From Sphingomonas sp. LY54 (GTDB lineage: Bacteria; Pseudomonadota; Alphaproteobacteria; Sphingomonadales; Sphingomonadaceae): 64,000 bases of DNA. The stretch lies in NCBI RefSeq assembly GCF_035594035.1, contig NZ_CP141588.1:1571501-1635500 (forward strand), in the 5' to 3' direction. The number at the start of each line of letters is the position of its first letter. Within the stretch, counting starts at the first letter, position 1. The position numbers and the translations under genes were made by a program. Below the pieces are notes generated by a model. It was not told the DNA's origin. It worked only from the letters and a program-made list of their open reading frames with translations, and searched no databases. Positions 44,808 through 54,496 of this stretch are shown one piece after another.

Positions 44808-46121
44808 TCAGTTGGTCTCGAGGTCCAGCCGATCCTTGTCGGCGAAACCGGTATAGGGGGAGGTGAGGACCTTCTCGCCGGGCTCCAGCCCTTCGAGCAC
44901 CTCGATGAAATCGGCGTTGCGGCGGCCGAGGCGGACCTGGCGCTTGATCGCCTCGCCGCCGTCCGGCGTCACCACGAACACCCAGGCGCCGCCGGTCTCG
45001 TTGTAGAAGGCGCCGTTCGGCAGCAGCAGAGCCGCGGTCGGATCGCCGAGCGTCAGCTTGGTCTGGATGGTCTGGCCGCGCTGGATGTCCGCGGGCTCGC
45101 CGCCGACGAAGTGGAAGTCGACTTCGAAGGTCCCGTTCCGCACCTGCGGATAGATCTTCGCGACCTTCATCTTGTAGGTCTTGCCGCCCCATTCGGCCGT
45201 GGCGGTCTGGCCGGGCTCGACCCGGCCGAGATAGAATTCGTCGACCTGCGCGACCAGCTTGTTGCGCCCCGCGCTGTCGATCTGGCCGAGCCGTTCGCCG
45301 CGGTTCATCGACTGGCCGACCTGGATGGAGAAGGCCGTGAGCTGCCCGGTCACCGGCGCGCGCAGGTTGAGCGCGTCGAGCGTGGCGCGGGCGATGTCGA
45401 GGCTGCCGGAGAGGGAGGCGTTGGATGCGCGCAACTGGGCGAGCTGGCTCGTCTGCAGCCGCTGGTTGACTGCGCGGGCGCGGCGCAACACGTCGGCGCG
45501 CTTCTGCATCGACAGATATTCGTCGCGGCTGTCGCGGAAGACCTTGGCTGGAACGAAGCCCTTGTCGGCGAGCGGCCGCTGCACCTCATATTGGCGCTTG
45601 GCCTTCTCGGCGGCGAGTTCGGCCTCGATCACCGACCGCTCGTCCTGCATCTGGGTCTGGGCGAGCGCGAGCTCCTGGCTGCGCATCGAGTTGACCTCGC
45701 GCGACACTTCGGTCTGGCGGCCGAGCAGGTTGAGCTGAAGATCGGAGTTGGACAGGACGGCGAGAAGCTGGCCCTTCTGGACCATGGCGCCGTCCTCGAC
45801 GAGCACCTGCTCGACCCGGCCGCCCTCGACGGCGTCGAGATAGACGCTGACCAGCGGCGTCACGCGGGCGCGCAGCGGCAGGAAGTCGTCGAAACGGCCT
45901 TTCTCGACGGTGGAGATGGTGACCCGGTCGGCTGCGATCGTCTGGCTGCTCGCGTCGGGCGCCATCGTGTAGAAACTCGCCGCGGCGACCAGAGCGATCG
46001 CGCCGCCAATGGCAAGCTTCAGATCGCGCGACAGCCCCTTATTCTCGACGACACGGTCCATGCCGCCGCCGCTGTGCGCCCTCGCCTCCCCCTCGGATGC
46101 CTTCATCTTAATCACACTCAT
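44808..46121 (-). CDS. HlyD/RND-type periplasmic adaptor protein
   Basis: 437 aa. One membrane helix near residue 35 (LKLAIGGAIALVAAASFYTM), a barrel-sandwich lipoyl region (VSVYLDAVEGGRVEQVLVEDGAMVQKGQLLAVL), a long coiled-coil hairpin (about 130-240, REVNSMRSQELALAQTQMQDE), and a beta-barrel plus C-terminal domain ending TSPYTGFADKDRLDLE. MacA-like adaptor for the ABC exporter. GGGAGG lies 8 bases before the ATG. A perfect sigma-54 promoter is centred about 25 bases upstream, giving a very short leader. Confidence 0.94.
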   Translation of the reverse strand: MSVIKMKASEGEARAHSGGGMDRVVENKGLSRDLKLAIGGAIALVAAASFYTMAPDASSQTIAADRVTISTVEKGRFDDFLPLRARVTPLVSVYLDAVEGGRVEQVLVEDGAMVQKGQLLAVLSNSDLQLNLLGRQTEVSREVNSMRSQELALAQTQMQDERSVIEAELAAEKAKRQYEVQRPLADKGFVPAKVFRDSRDEYLSMQKRADVLRRARAVNQRLQTSQLAQLRASNASLSGSLDIARATLDALNLRAPVTGQLTAFSIQVGQSMNRGERLGQIDSAGRNKLVAQVDEFYLGRVEPGQTATAEWGGKTYKMKVAKIYPQVRNGTFEVDFHFVGGEPADIQRGQTIQTKLTLGDPTAALLLPNGAFYNETGGAWVFVVTPDGGEAIKRQVRLGRRNADFIEVLEGLEPGEKVLTSPYTGFADKDRLDLETN

Positions 46122-46146
46122 TCAAGAGACCTCCCGGGCTCACTAG

Positions 46147-46161
46147 GCAAAAGGCGTGCCA
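46147..46161 (-). promoter_or_regulatory. Sigma-54 promoter of the exporter operon
   Basis: Minus strand TGGCACGCCTTTTGC: TGGCAC, 5 bases, TTGC, with 10 bases between the GG and GC dinucleotides. It matches the -24/-12 consensus. Transcription should start near 46135, just ahead of the adaptor ribosome-binding site. Confidence 0.85.
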
Positions 46162-46213
46162 GGAGCGGTGCGGCGCAAAGGCGAGGCGGCAAGAAGCGTC
46201 GCGAACGAACAAG

Positions 46214-46229
46214 TGTCCGATTCCGGACA
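46214..46229. promoter_or_regulatory. Activator site 1, TGTCCG-ATTC-CGGACA
   Basis: Perfect 6+6 palindrome with 4-base spacer, centred about 86 bases upstream of the predicted start of the exporter operon, a normal distance for an NtrC-type activator site. Flanked by an 11-bp inverted repeat (46201-46211 and 46236-46246). Confidence 0.75.
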
Positions 46230-46235
46230 GACCCG

Positions 46236-46251
46236 TGTTCGTTCGCGGACA
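46236..46251. promoter_or_regulatory. Activator site 2, TGTTCG-TTCG-CGGACA
   Basis: Same palindrome with one mismatch in the left half (TGTTCG). Centre is 22 bases from site 1, two helical turns, so both face the same side of the DNA. Confidence 0.7.
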
Positions 46252-46262
46252 CCGAAAAACGA

Positions 46263-46358
46263 TCAGACGATCGCGACCGGACGCAGCGCCTCGAAAGCGA
46301 GCGACAGCGCGATCATCATCCAGACGGTAGCGCCCATCATCGATTGAATATTGGTCAT
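46263..46358 (-). CDS. 31-aa membrane micropeptide
   Basis: MTNIQSMMGATVWMMIALSL and then AFEALRPVAIV: one hydrophobic helix, 31 residues in all. GGGGAG lies 8 bases before the ATG, and a sigma-54 promoter is 46 bases upstream with two activator palindromes at the same spacing as for the exporter operon. The combination supports a real gene although it is far below normal annotation length. It may report to the kinase or the exporter; that is inference. No match is known to me. Confidence 0.65.
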   Translation of the reverse strand: MTNIQSMMGATVWMMIALSLAFEALRPVAIV

Positions 46359-46403
46359 TTTCAGTCTCCCCACGAGAATGGTCCTGATGCTGATCCTGAC
46401 TGA

Positions 46404-46418
46404 GCATGGGCCGTGCCA
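46404..46418 (-). promoter_or_regulatory. Sigma-54 promoter of the micropeptide gene
   Basis: Minus strand TGGCACGGCCCATGC: intact -24 box, -12 box ATGC with correct 10-base GG-GC spacing. Predicted start near 46392, 34 bases before the micropeptide ATG. Confidence 0.65.
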
Positions 46419-46473
46419 AACCCTGGAGTGGCCGGAAATCCGCCATTCCTGCGCAAAGGCACGGCGCGGCAAG

Positions 46474-46489
46474 TGTCCGCTTCCGGACA
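46474..46489. promoter_or_regulatory. Activator site 3, TGTCCG-CTTC-CGGACA
   Basis: Perfect palindrome, centre about 89 bases upstream of the predicted micropeptide start. Equivalent to site 1 of the exporter promoter. Confidence 0.75.
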
Positions 46490-46493
46490 AGAG

Positions 46494-46509
46494 TGTTCGG
46501 CGCCGGACA
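46494..46509. promoter_or_regulatory. Activator site 4, TGTTCG-GCGC-CGGACA
   Basis: One mismatch in the left half, like site 2. Centre 20 bases from site 3. It ends only 6 bases before the plus-strand sigma-54 box, so when bound it could also repress the regulator gene. Confidence 0.7.
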
Positions 46510-46514
46510 GCAAC

Positions 46515-46530
46515 TGGCACGGAAATTGTT
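46515..46530 (+). promoter_or_regulatory. Sigma-54-type promoter of the regulator gene
   Basis: TGGCACGGAAATTGTT: perfect -24 box; the -12 box reads TTGTT in place of TTGCW. Spacing is correct. Predicted start near 46541, 24 bases before the GTG of the regulator. Confidence 0.6.
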
Positions 46531-46564
46531 TGTTGGCGGACGGGCAGGCTTTAAGGATCGGGCC

Positions 46565-47945
<1,381 letters not shown>

Positions 47946-47956
<11 letters not shown>

Positions 47957-49286
47957 ACGCCGCTTCATCATCGGCCTGGTGTGGCGGGTCGGGCTGCTGA
48001 TGCTGACGGCATTCGCCTTCCTCTACACGCTCAATACGGCGGGACTCGCCGCGGCGCGCCTGCTCGCCGCCTTGCTCTGCGTCGGCGCGGTGATGGGCCT
48101 GTGGCGCTACATCCAGCGCACCAATGTCGAGCTCGCCCGCTTCGTCGACGCGGTCCGTTTCGGCGACCTCCAGCAGAGCTTCACCCACCGCCACGAGGGT
48201 AGCGGCTTCAGCGAGTTCGGCGAGGCGCTCGAACAGGGCATCCGCCGCCTGCGCGACGAGCGCCACCGATTGAGCGACGACAGCCGCTTCTACGAGGCGG
48301 TGCTCGACGACGCCCCGACCGCCCTCCTCACTGTCGCCGCCGACGGCAAGGTCGATCTCGCCAACAAGGCGGCGCGCCGGTTGCTGGTCCGGCACAAGGG
48401 CGTGCGGATCGAGGATTTCGAGATTTACGGCGCCGCCTTCGCCAAGAGCCTGACCGACGCCGCGGTGTCGCGCCCGCGCCTCGTCCCCCTCACCACCGAT
48501 TCCGTCCCTCAGACGGCGATGGTCAGCGCCGCCATGGTCCACCGCCTCGGCAGCCAGGTGCGGGTGGTGGCGGTGCAGCCGATCCAGGGCGAGCTCAACG
48601 CGGTCGAGATCGCGGCGCAGAGCGATCTGGTGCGCGTCCTTACCCACGAGATCATGAACTCGATGACGCCGGTAACCTCGCTCGCCCACACGGCGGCGCA
48701 GCTGATCGGCGCGGCCGACAAGGGCGACGACCCCGACATCGCCGATGCTCGCGCCGCGATCGAGACGCTGTCGCGCCGCGCCGACGGCGTGATGCACTTC
48801 GTCGAGAGCTACCGGCAGATCAGCCGCACGCCGGAGGTTCGCCGTCGCGAGTTCGAGGTCCTCCCCTGGGCGCAGGAGCTGGAATCCCTGTTCCGCGCCA
48901 GCGACGCGGGCGCCGGGGTCACATTGTCGCTCGACGTCGAGCCCGAGACGATGACGATCGACGCCGATCCGGACCTGCTCTGCCAGGTGCTCATCAACCT
49001 GTTGCGCAACGGCGCCGAAGCGGCCCGCGCCCATGCGCCCGAGCCCCGCGTCGCATTGTCCTTCGCCCAGACTCGCAACGGCCGCACCCAGATCGAGGTC
49101 GGCGACAATGGTGCGGGTGTGCCACAGAGCCTGCGCCACGACGTCTTCCTCCCCTTCTTCACCACCAAGGCCAAGGGGACGGGGGTCGGGCTGAGCCTCG
49201 CCCGCCAGCTCGTGCTGGCGCACCGCGGTTCGATCGATCTCGCGGCCGGCAAGGAGGGCGGCGCGCTGTTCAGGATCGTGATCTAG
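47946..49286 (+). CDS. NtrY-like sensor histidine kinase
   Basis: 446 aa. Two membrane helices at the N-terminus (VGLLMLTAFAFLYTL; LLAALLCVGAVMGLW) with almost no periplasmic loop, so the signal is probably inside the membrane. A HAMP-like linker and a PAS domain (YEAVLDDAPTALLTVAADGK) precede the kinase core: phospho-His in LTHEIMNSMTPVTSL, N-box LINLLRNGAEA, and the ATP lid GDNGAGVP and GTGVGLSLARQL. The bundled membrane sensor suits a kinase that detects membrane or envelope damage. Partner is the upstream regulator; stops are shared with the Rrf2 gene through CTAG. Confidence 0.95.
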
Positions 49287-49780
49287 AGCGAGGCCGGATC
49301 GGCGCTGGCCGGATCCACCGGTCCCGATTCGCGCGCGTCGAGCGCCAGCGTTTCCAGCGCTCCATCGTCCAGCGGGATCGGATCGGCGAGGCTGAGGCCG
49401 TCGAGGATGCGCGCGGTCTCGTCGCGCACCATCAGCATCACGCGGTGAAGCCGGCACTGCTCCTCGGTCACGCAATTCTCGCACGGCTCGTAGGCCAGCC
49501 GGCTCGCGCAGGGCACCAGACCCAGCGAGCCGCGCGTCAGGCGGACGATTTCGCCGTAGCTGACGTCCTGCGGCGGACGGGCCAGCCAATAGCCGCCGTC
49601 GCGCCCGCGCCGGCTGACGATCATGCCCTCGCGGCTCATCTGCGACAGCATCACGGTGAGGAATTTGGGCGGGATCTTCTGCGCCTCGGCGATCTCGCTC
49701 AACTGCACCGGGCCCTGGCCATAGCGGTCCGCCAGGTGGAGCAACGCTCGGATTGTATACCGGGTTCGTTGAGAAAGCAT
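49283..49780 (-). CDS. Rrf2-family transcriptional regulator
   Basis: 165 aa. Winged helix at 20-65 (LSEIAEAQKIPPKFLTVMLSQM; RGRDGGYWLARPP) and four cysteines at 91, 100, 103 and 109 (spacing C-x8-C-x2-C-x5-C), able to hold an Fe-S cluster as in IscR/RsrR types. It may sense iron-sulfur state, NO or oxidants. The last 50 residues are acidic and variable. Convergent with the NtrY-like kinase: both stop codons use the same CTAG. It lies beside the alcohol dehydrogenase-chrA unit, same strand. Confidence 0.9.
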   Translation of the reverse strand: MLSQRTRYTIRALLHLADRYGQGPVQLSEIAEAQKIPPKFLTVMLSQMSREGMIVSRRGRDGGYWLARPPQDVSYGEIVRLTRGSLGLVPCASRLAYEPCENCVTEEQCRLHRVMLMVRDETARILDGLSLADPIPLDDGALETLALDARESGPVDPASADPASL

Positions 49781-49832
49781 GGCGGGCTAATGAACCCAAT
49801 GCGTTAGCTTGGCAACTGCGACGTGCGCGCCG

Positions 49833-51164
49833 CTACAGGCCTTTGAAAAGAAAGCCCAGAAGCGCCGATCCGGCGAGCACCGGGATCATCCCGATCCGGA
49901 AGCGAAACACCGCTACCAGTGCCGCTGCCGAGAGCAAGGCGGCGAGCGGATCGAGGCTGGCCCAGTCGGGAATGTCGGGCCCGAACCGGCGCTCCGTCAC
50001 CCGCGCGAACAGGAAGTGGATCGCGAACCACACAGCAAGGTTCAGGATCACGCCGACGACCGCGGCCGTGATCGCGGCGAGCGCGCCGGCCAGCGCGCGA
50101 TTCTCGCGCAGCCTTTCGATCCAGGGCGCGCCGGCGAAGATCCACAGGAAGCAGGGCAGGAAGGTGACCCAGGTGGTGAGCAGGCCGCCGAGCGTGCCGG
50201 CGAGCAAAGGCGGAAGTCCGCCGGGATCGCGATAGGCGCCGAGGAAGCCGACGAACTGCGTGACCATGATCAGCGGCCCCGGCGTCGTCTCGGCAAGGCC
50301 GAGCCCGTCGAGCATCTCGCCCGGCTGGAGCCAGTGATAAGTGTCGACCGCCGCCTGCGCGACATAAGCGAGCACCGCATAGGCGCCGCCGAAAGTGACC
50401 ACCGCCATTTGCGAGAAGAAGAGCGCGATGTCGGCGAACGCGCCGGCACCGGTGGCGACCAGCAGTCCGACCGGGACCAGCCAGAGCAGGAGCAGCAGCA
50501 ACGAGACCGGGAGCAGGCGCCGTCCATCCCGGGCATGGTCGGGCAGGCCGGTGCCGAGCGCGGTCTCGGCGTCGGGGGTGGCCGTGCCGCCCGGGCCGTG
50601 TCCGCCGCCGGCTGCGAAAGCCTTGCTGCCCGCCCGCGCCGCGGCGAAGCCAACCAGCCCGGCGCCCAACACGATCAGCGGGAAGGGAATGTCGAGCAGG
50701 AAGATGCCGAGGAAGGCCACGGCGGCCACGAGGCGGCGCGCACTGTTGCCAATCGCACGGGCGCCGATCCGCACCACGGCCTGGACGACGATCGCCAGCA
50801 CCGCCGCCTTCAGTCCGAAGAACAAGGCGGCGACCGGCGTCGCACGGCCGTAGAGGACGTAGAGCCAGCTCAGCGCCATCATCGCGACGAGGCCGGGCAG
50901 GATGAACAACAGGCCGGCGACGAGCCCGCCCTTCACGCGGTGCAGGAGCCAGCCGATATAGGTGGCGAGTTGCTGCGCTTCCGGCCCCGGCAGCAGCATG
51001 CAGAAATTGAGGGCGTGGAGAAAACGATCCTCGCCGATCCACTTCTTCTCCTCGACGAGGATGCGGTGCATGACCGCGATCTGCCCGGCCGGGCCGCCGA
51101 AGCTGAGCAAGGCGACCCGCGCCCAGACGCGGACCGCCTCGCCGAAAGTCGGGTAGGCGCTCAG
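49833..51164 (-). CDS. chrA: Chromate transporter ChrA
   Basis: About 443 aa if translation begins at CTG 51164; the shortest credible start is TTG 51110. The two-domain CHR fold is present: LLSFGGPAGQIAVMHRI, LPGPEAQQLATYIGW in the first half, and VVTFGGAYAVLAYV, TTPGPLIMVTQFVGFLGAY in the second. ChrA exports chromate, using about ten helices. The N-terminal PTFGEAVRVWARVA, typical of the family, is only included from the CTG codon, which overlaps the alcohol dehydrogenase stop as CTGA. No ATG, GTG or TTG codon lies between in frame. Confidence 0.9.
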   Translation of the reverse strand: MSAYPTFGEAVRVWARVALLSFGGPAGQIAVMHRILVEEKKWIGEDRFLHALNFCMLLPGPEAQQLATYIGWLLHRVKGGLVAGLLFILPGLVAMMALSWLYVLYGRATPVAALFFGLKAAVLAIVVQAVVRIGARAIGNSARRLVAAVAFLGIFLLDIPFPLIVLGAGLVGFAAARAGSKAFAAGGGHGPGGTATPDAETALGTGLPDHARDGRRLLPVSLLLLLLWLVPVGLLVATGAGAFADIALFFSQMAVVTFGGAYAVLAYVAQAAVDTYHWLQPGEMLDGLGLAETTPGPLIMVTQFVGFLGAYRDPGGLPPLLAGTLGGLLTTWVTFLPCFLWIFAGAPWIERLRENRALAGALAAITAAVVGVILNLAVWFAIHFLFARVTERRFGPDIPDWASLDPLAALLSAAALVAVFRFRIGMIPVLAGSALLGFLFKGL

Positions 51165-52225
51165 ACGGTGGCGTCCTTCAGCGACTGCATGTCGATCACG
51201 AAGCGATACTTCACGTCGCTCCGCAGCATCCGCTCATAGGCGTCGTTGATCGCCTGCATCGGGATCATCTCGATGTCGGAGACGATGCCGTGCGTGGCGC
51301 AGAAATCGAGCATTTCCTGCGTCTCGGCGATGCCGCCGATCAGCGAACCGGCGAGCCGGCGCCGCTTGGAGATCAGGTTGAACACGCCCGGCGAAGGGTG
51401 CGGCGTCGCCGGCGCACCCACCAGGGTCATCGTGCCGTCGCGCTTCAGCAGGTTCAGGAATGGATCGAGGTCGTGGGGCGCGGCGACGGTGTTGAGGATG
51501 AAGTCGAAGCTGTTCCTGTGCGCCGCCATCTCGTCGGGATTGCGCGACACCACGACCTCGTGCGCGCCGAGCCGAAGCGCGTCCTCGCGCTTGTTGGGCG
51601 AGGTCGTGAACAAGACGACCCGCGCGCCCATCGCGGCGGCGAGCTTCACGCCCATATGGCCGAGCCCGCCGAGCCCGACGATGCCCACCTTGTGGCCCTC
51701 GCCGACGTTCCATTCGCGCAGCGGCGACCAGGTCGTGATGCCCGCGCAGAGCAGGGGCGCGACCGCGGCAAGCTGGTCCTCGCCATGCTTGATGCGGAGC
51801 ACGAACTCCTCGCGCACCACGATCTTGTCCGAATAGCCGCCATAGGTAATCGGGCCGCCGCCCTGCTCGCGGCTGTCATAGGTGCCGGTGAAGCCGTTCT
51901 CGCAATATTGCTCGAGCCCTTCGGCGCAGGCGTCGCAATGCTGGCAGGAATCGACCATGCAGCCGACGCCGACGAGGTCGCCGAGCGCGAACTTGGCGAC
52001 ATGCTCGCCCGTAGCGGTCACCCGGCCGACGATCTCGTGCCCCGGCACGCATGGATAGGTGGCTCCGCCCCATTCGTTGCGGGCGGTGTGCAGGTCGGAA
52101 TGGCAGACGCCGCAGAACAGGATCTCGATCTGGACGTCGTGATGGCCGGGCAGCCGGCGCTCCAGGGTGAAGGGCGCGAGCGCGCTTTCGGCGTCATAGG
52201 CGGCATAGGCTTTGGTGGCGGTCAC
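51161..52225 (-). CDS. Zinc-dependent NAD(P) alcohol dehydrogenase (cinnamyl/YahK type)
   Basis: 354 aa. Catalytic zinc site in FCGVCHSDLH and CVPGHEIVG; structural zinc cysteines in DSCQHCDACAEGLEQYC; Rossmann motif VGIVGLGGLGHMGVKLA. This is the broad-range aldehyde reductase group (YahK, AdhC-like). The stop overlaps the probable chrA start, so the two genes are coupled. Together with chrA it may form an oxidant or metal stress unit, by position only. Confidence 0.95.
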   Translation of the reverse strand: MTATKAYAAYDAESALAPFTLERRLPGHHDVQIEILFCGVCHSDLHTARNEWGGATYPCVPGHEIVGRVTATGEHVAKFALGDLVGVGCMVDSCQHCDACAEGLEQYCENGFTGTYDSREQGGGPITYGGYSDKIVVREEFVLRIKHGEDQLAAVAPLLCAGITTWSPLREWNVGEGHKVGIVGLGGLGHMGVKLAAAMGARVVLFTTSPNKREDALRLGAHEVVVSRNPDEMAAHRNSFDFILNTVAAPHDLDPFLNLLKRDGTMTLVGAPATPHPSPGVFNLISKRRRLAGSLIGGIAETQEMLDFCATHGIVSDIEMIPMQAINDAYERMLRSDVKYRFVIDMQSLKDATV

Positions 52226-52299
52226 GATGTGTCCTTCCTCATTGCGGGCGGGGTCTCTCTCCCGCGAGGGGAACGCCTTTTCAAGCGATCGGGTACCGC

Positions 52300-52566
52300 T
52301 CAGATCTCATATTCGAGCTGGTGCAGCGCATCGGCCAGGGCGGCCTGGTGCTGGCGCGCCGCGATGCGGTCGTTCAGGCGCCGGATCGTCTTGCTGGCGC
52401 GATCAGTGAACACGCCCGGGATCAGCCCGTGGATCATGCAGGCGCCGCCGGCGAGGACCATCGCGCTGCCGATGCCGGAGGCCACGGCGAGGTGCTGGCG
52501 ATAGCCTTCGCCCGCCTCGTCGAGATGGGCGCGGCTGCGTGCAACGAATCCTGACTTGCGCTGCAT
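52300..52566 (-). CDS. Small membrane protein (DUF6356-like)
   Basis: 88 aa from ATG 52566 (MQRKSGFVARSRAHLDEAGEG). One hydrophobic stretch (LAVASGIGSAMVLAGGACMIHGLIPGVF) is followed by a charged helix (TDRASKTIRRLNDRI) and an acidic-neutral tail. The HLDEAGEGYRQHL and ACMIHGLIPG blocks match the DUF6356 pattern as I recall it. Function unknown. Stands alone, same strand as the alcohol dehydrogenase. Confidence 0.7.
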   Translation of the reverse strand: MQRKSGFVARSRAHLDEAGEGYRQHLAVASGIGSAMVLAGGACMIHGLIPGVFTDRASKTIRRLNDRIAARQHQAALADALHQLEYEI

Positions 52567-52685
52567 CGTTCCTGTCCTGCTGCAATGGAGCCGGGCCGCG
52601 TCTACCACGAAAGCGGACGGCGCCAGAAGCCCCGTCCGGATCAGCAGTCTAGCAGCCCTCGCGGAAATCGGGCAGTGCGTCCCGC

Positions 52686-54062
52686 ATGCACACGCCTCAC
52701 CGCTCCGCCCCGACCCACCATGTCGCCATCGTCGGCGGCGGCTTTTCCGGGACGCTGCAGGCGGTCAACATCCTGCGCCACGCCGGTCCGCGCGTCACCC
52801 TGATCGAACGGCGGCCGGTTGTGGGGCGCGGCACCGCATATTCGGCGGCGCACGAAGACCATCTGCTCAACGTCCGGGCCGGCAACATGAGCGCCTTCCC
52901 CGACGATCCCCGCCATTTCGTCCGCTGGCTGGAACGCCGCGAGCTCGGCGGGGCCGCCGACTTCATCTCGCGCCGGACCTACGGCACCTACCTCGGCGAC
53001 ATATTGGACGACGCCCTGGCCACATGCGGCGGCCGGCTGACGGTCGTCCGCGACGAGGTGACCGACGTGACGTTCGCGGCGGACGGCGCCACGGTGACGC
53101 TGGCCGAGGGCGCCCCGCTCCGCGCCGACAAGGTCGTCCTGTCGGTCGGCAACCTTCCGCCGCACGAGCCGCCGCCGCTGCGCGCGGCCGGCCTCGGCCC
53201 GGACGTCTACGCCGCCGATCCCTGGTCGGACCGGGTGGTCGAAGGTCTCGATGACGCCGACGAGGTGCTGGTGCTCGGCACCGGCCTCACCATGATCGAC
53301 GTGGCCTTGCTGCTCGATTCGCACGGCTTCCGCGGCCGCACCCTTGCTTTGTCGCGCCGCGGACTGCTGCCGCGCTCTCACGTCGCGCCGGCCGGCCCAG
53401 CCAGTTCGCTCGCGGAACGGCCGGCGGTTTCGGGCTCGGACCTGGTCCATTGCGTTCGAGCCCGCGCCGATCAGGTGGGATGGCGGGCCGCCGTCGATGA
53501 GCTGCGCCCTTACACGCAGGGCATGTGGCTCAACGCCAGCGAAGCCGAGCGCGCCCGCTTCCTGCGTCACTTGCGGCCCTGGTGGGACGTGCATCGCCAC
53601 CGCATCGCGCCGCGCGTCGCCGAACGGATCGAAACCATGCGCGCGGACGGACGGCTGCGCGACGTGGCCGGCAAGATCCTGCGCGTCGAGGCCGTGGACG
53701 GCGGCGCCGAGGTGGTGTGGCGCCCACGGGGACAGGAGCAGGCGGAGACGCTGCGCGTCCGCCGTATCGTCAATTGCACCGGTCCGCAGGGCGATCTGCT
53801 GCGCACAGACGAGCCCTTGCTGCGCAGCCTGCTCGAGCGCGGCCTGATCCGCCCCGACGCCCAGCATCTCGGCATCGAGGTCAACCAGCAGGCCGAGGCG
53901 GTCGCGGCGGACGGCACTGCACAGAAGCGTCTGCTCGCCATCGGGCCGATGACCCGCGGCGCCTTCTGGGAGATCGTCGCCGTGCCGGACATCCGCGTGC
54001 AGAGCTGGGCGCTGGCCCGCCGCCTGTCCAACGCCCACTGGGTGGAGGGCGAAGGCCTCTAG
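52686..54062 (+). CDS. FAD/NAD(P)-binding oxidoreductase (HI0933/SidA-like)
   Basis: 458 aa. Dinucleotide motif HVAIVGGGFSGTLQAVNIL at residues 12-30 and a second Rossmann site VLVLGTGLTMIDVALLLDS near 200. The region AFPDDPRHFVRWLERRELGG and the TGPQGDLLRTDEPLL block are typical of the FAD/NAD(P)-binding family often called hydroxyacylglutathione hydrolase-like or NAD_binding_9. Likely a flavin monooxygenase or dehydrogenase; substrate unknown. Its stop shares CTAG with the next, convergent gene. Confidence 0.88.
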   Translation: MHTPHRSAPTHHVAIVGGGFSGTLQAVNILRHAGPRVTLIERRPVVGRGTAYSAAHEDHLLNVRAGNMSAFPDDPRHFVRWLERRELGGAADFISRRTYGTYLGDILDDALATCGGRLTVVRDEVTDVTFAADGATVTLAEGAPLRADKVVLSVGNLPPHEPPPLRAAGLGPDVYAADPWSDRVVEGLDDADEVLVLGTGLTMIDVALLLDSHGFRGRTLALSRRGLLPRSHVAPAGPASSLAERPAVSGSDLVHCVRARADQVGWRAAVDELRPYTQGMWLNASEAERARFLRHLRPWWDVHRHRIAPRVAERIETMRADGRLRDVAGKILRVEAVDGGAEVVWRPRGQEQAETLRVRRIVNCTGPQGDLLRTDEPLLRSLLERGLIRPDAQHLGIEVNQQAEAVAADGTAQKRLLAIGPMTRGAFWEIVAVPDIRVQSWALARRLSNAHWVEGEGL

Positions 54063-54487
54063 AGCGCCGAGGGCAGGTTCATCACTTCTTGCTGTTCGAA
54101 GCGGCGGGCGGCGTGGTCGCGGCGCCATTGCTGCAGCCGATCGGCGCCGTACCAGACGAGCAGCTTGACGCCCGCCGATACGATTTCCCCGAAGCTGAAC
54201 TGCTGGCGGACCCGATATTCCTCGGCCAGGGCGGCTTCGGCCTGGGTCTGCGGCACGGCGTAGAGGACGGGCAGGTTGGTGCGGATCTCGACCGGCGCCG
54301 GCCTCTCGGTCGGCGGCGTCTCCGCGAATTTCCAGACGACGCGGAACCCCTTCGGGACCGGCGTCCACAGCTCGCCCGAGCGGACCATGTCGCGGCCGCA
54401 GCGGCGGCACGAGCTGAAATGGAAGCCCTGGTTGCGGACCGTGCTGGGATAAGGCGAATGTTTGGCGATGCGGCAGAAAAGGGACAT
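54059..54487 (-). CDS. Small C-x2-C protein with a basic/aromatic tail
   Basis: 142 aa. N-terminus MSLFCRIAKHSPYPSTVR, then SSCRRCGRDMVRSGELW: the same Cys5, His and Cys-x2-Cys layout as the 63-aa protein at 34839-35030. The remaining 90 residues are a separate region (RVVWKFAETPPTERPAP; EYRVRQQFSFGEIVSAGVKLLVWYGADRLQQWRR) with an amphipathic helix. It may be a metal-binding adaptor. It follows the MraZ-like gene by 9 bases and ends in a CTAG shared with the FAD protein gene. Confidence 0.65.
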   Translation of the reverse strand: MSLFCRIAKHSPYPSTVRNQGFHFSSCRRCGRDMVRSGELWTPVPKGFRVVWKFAETPPTERPAPVEIRTNLPVLYAVPQTQAEAALAEEYRVRQQFSFGEIVSAGVKLLVWYGADRLQQWRRDHAARRFEQQEVMNLPSAL

Positions 54488-54496
54488 CGGGGTTCC

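Noticed and set aside
52566..52600. EcfG-like promoter ahead of the DUF6356-like gene
   Set aside because: A GTTCC and an AACG are present on the minus strand but 21 bases apart, outside the 16-17 range.
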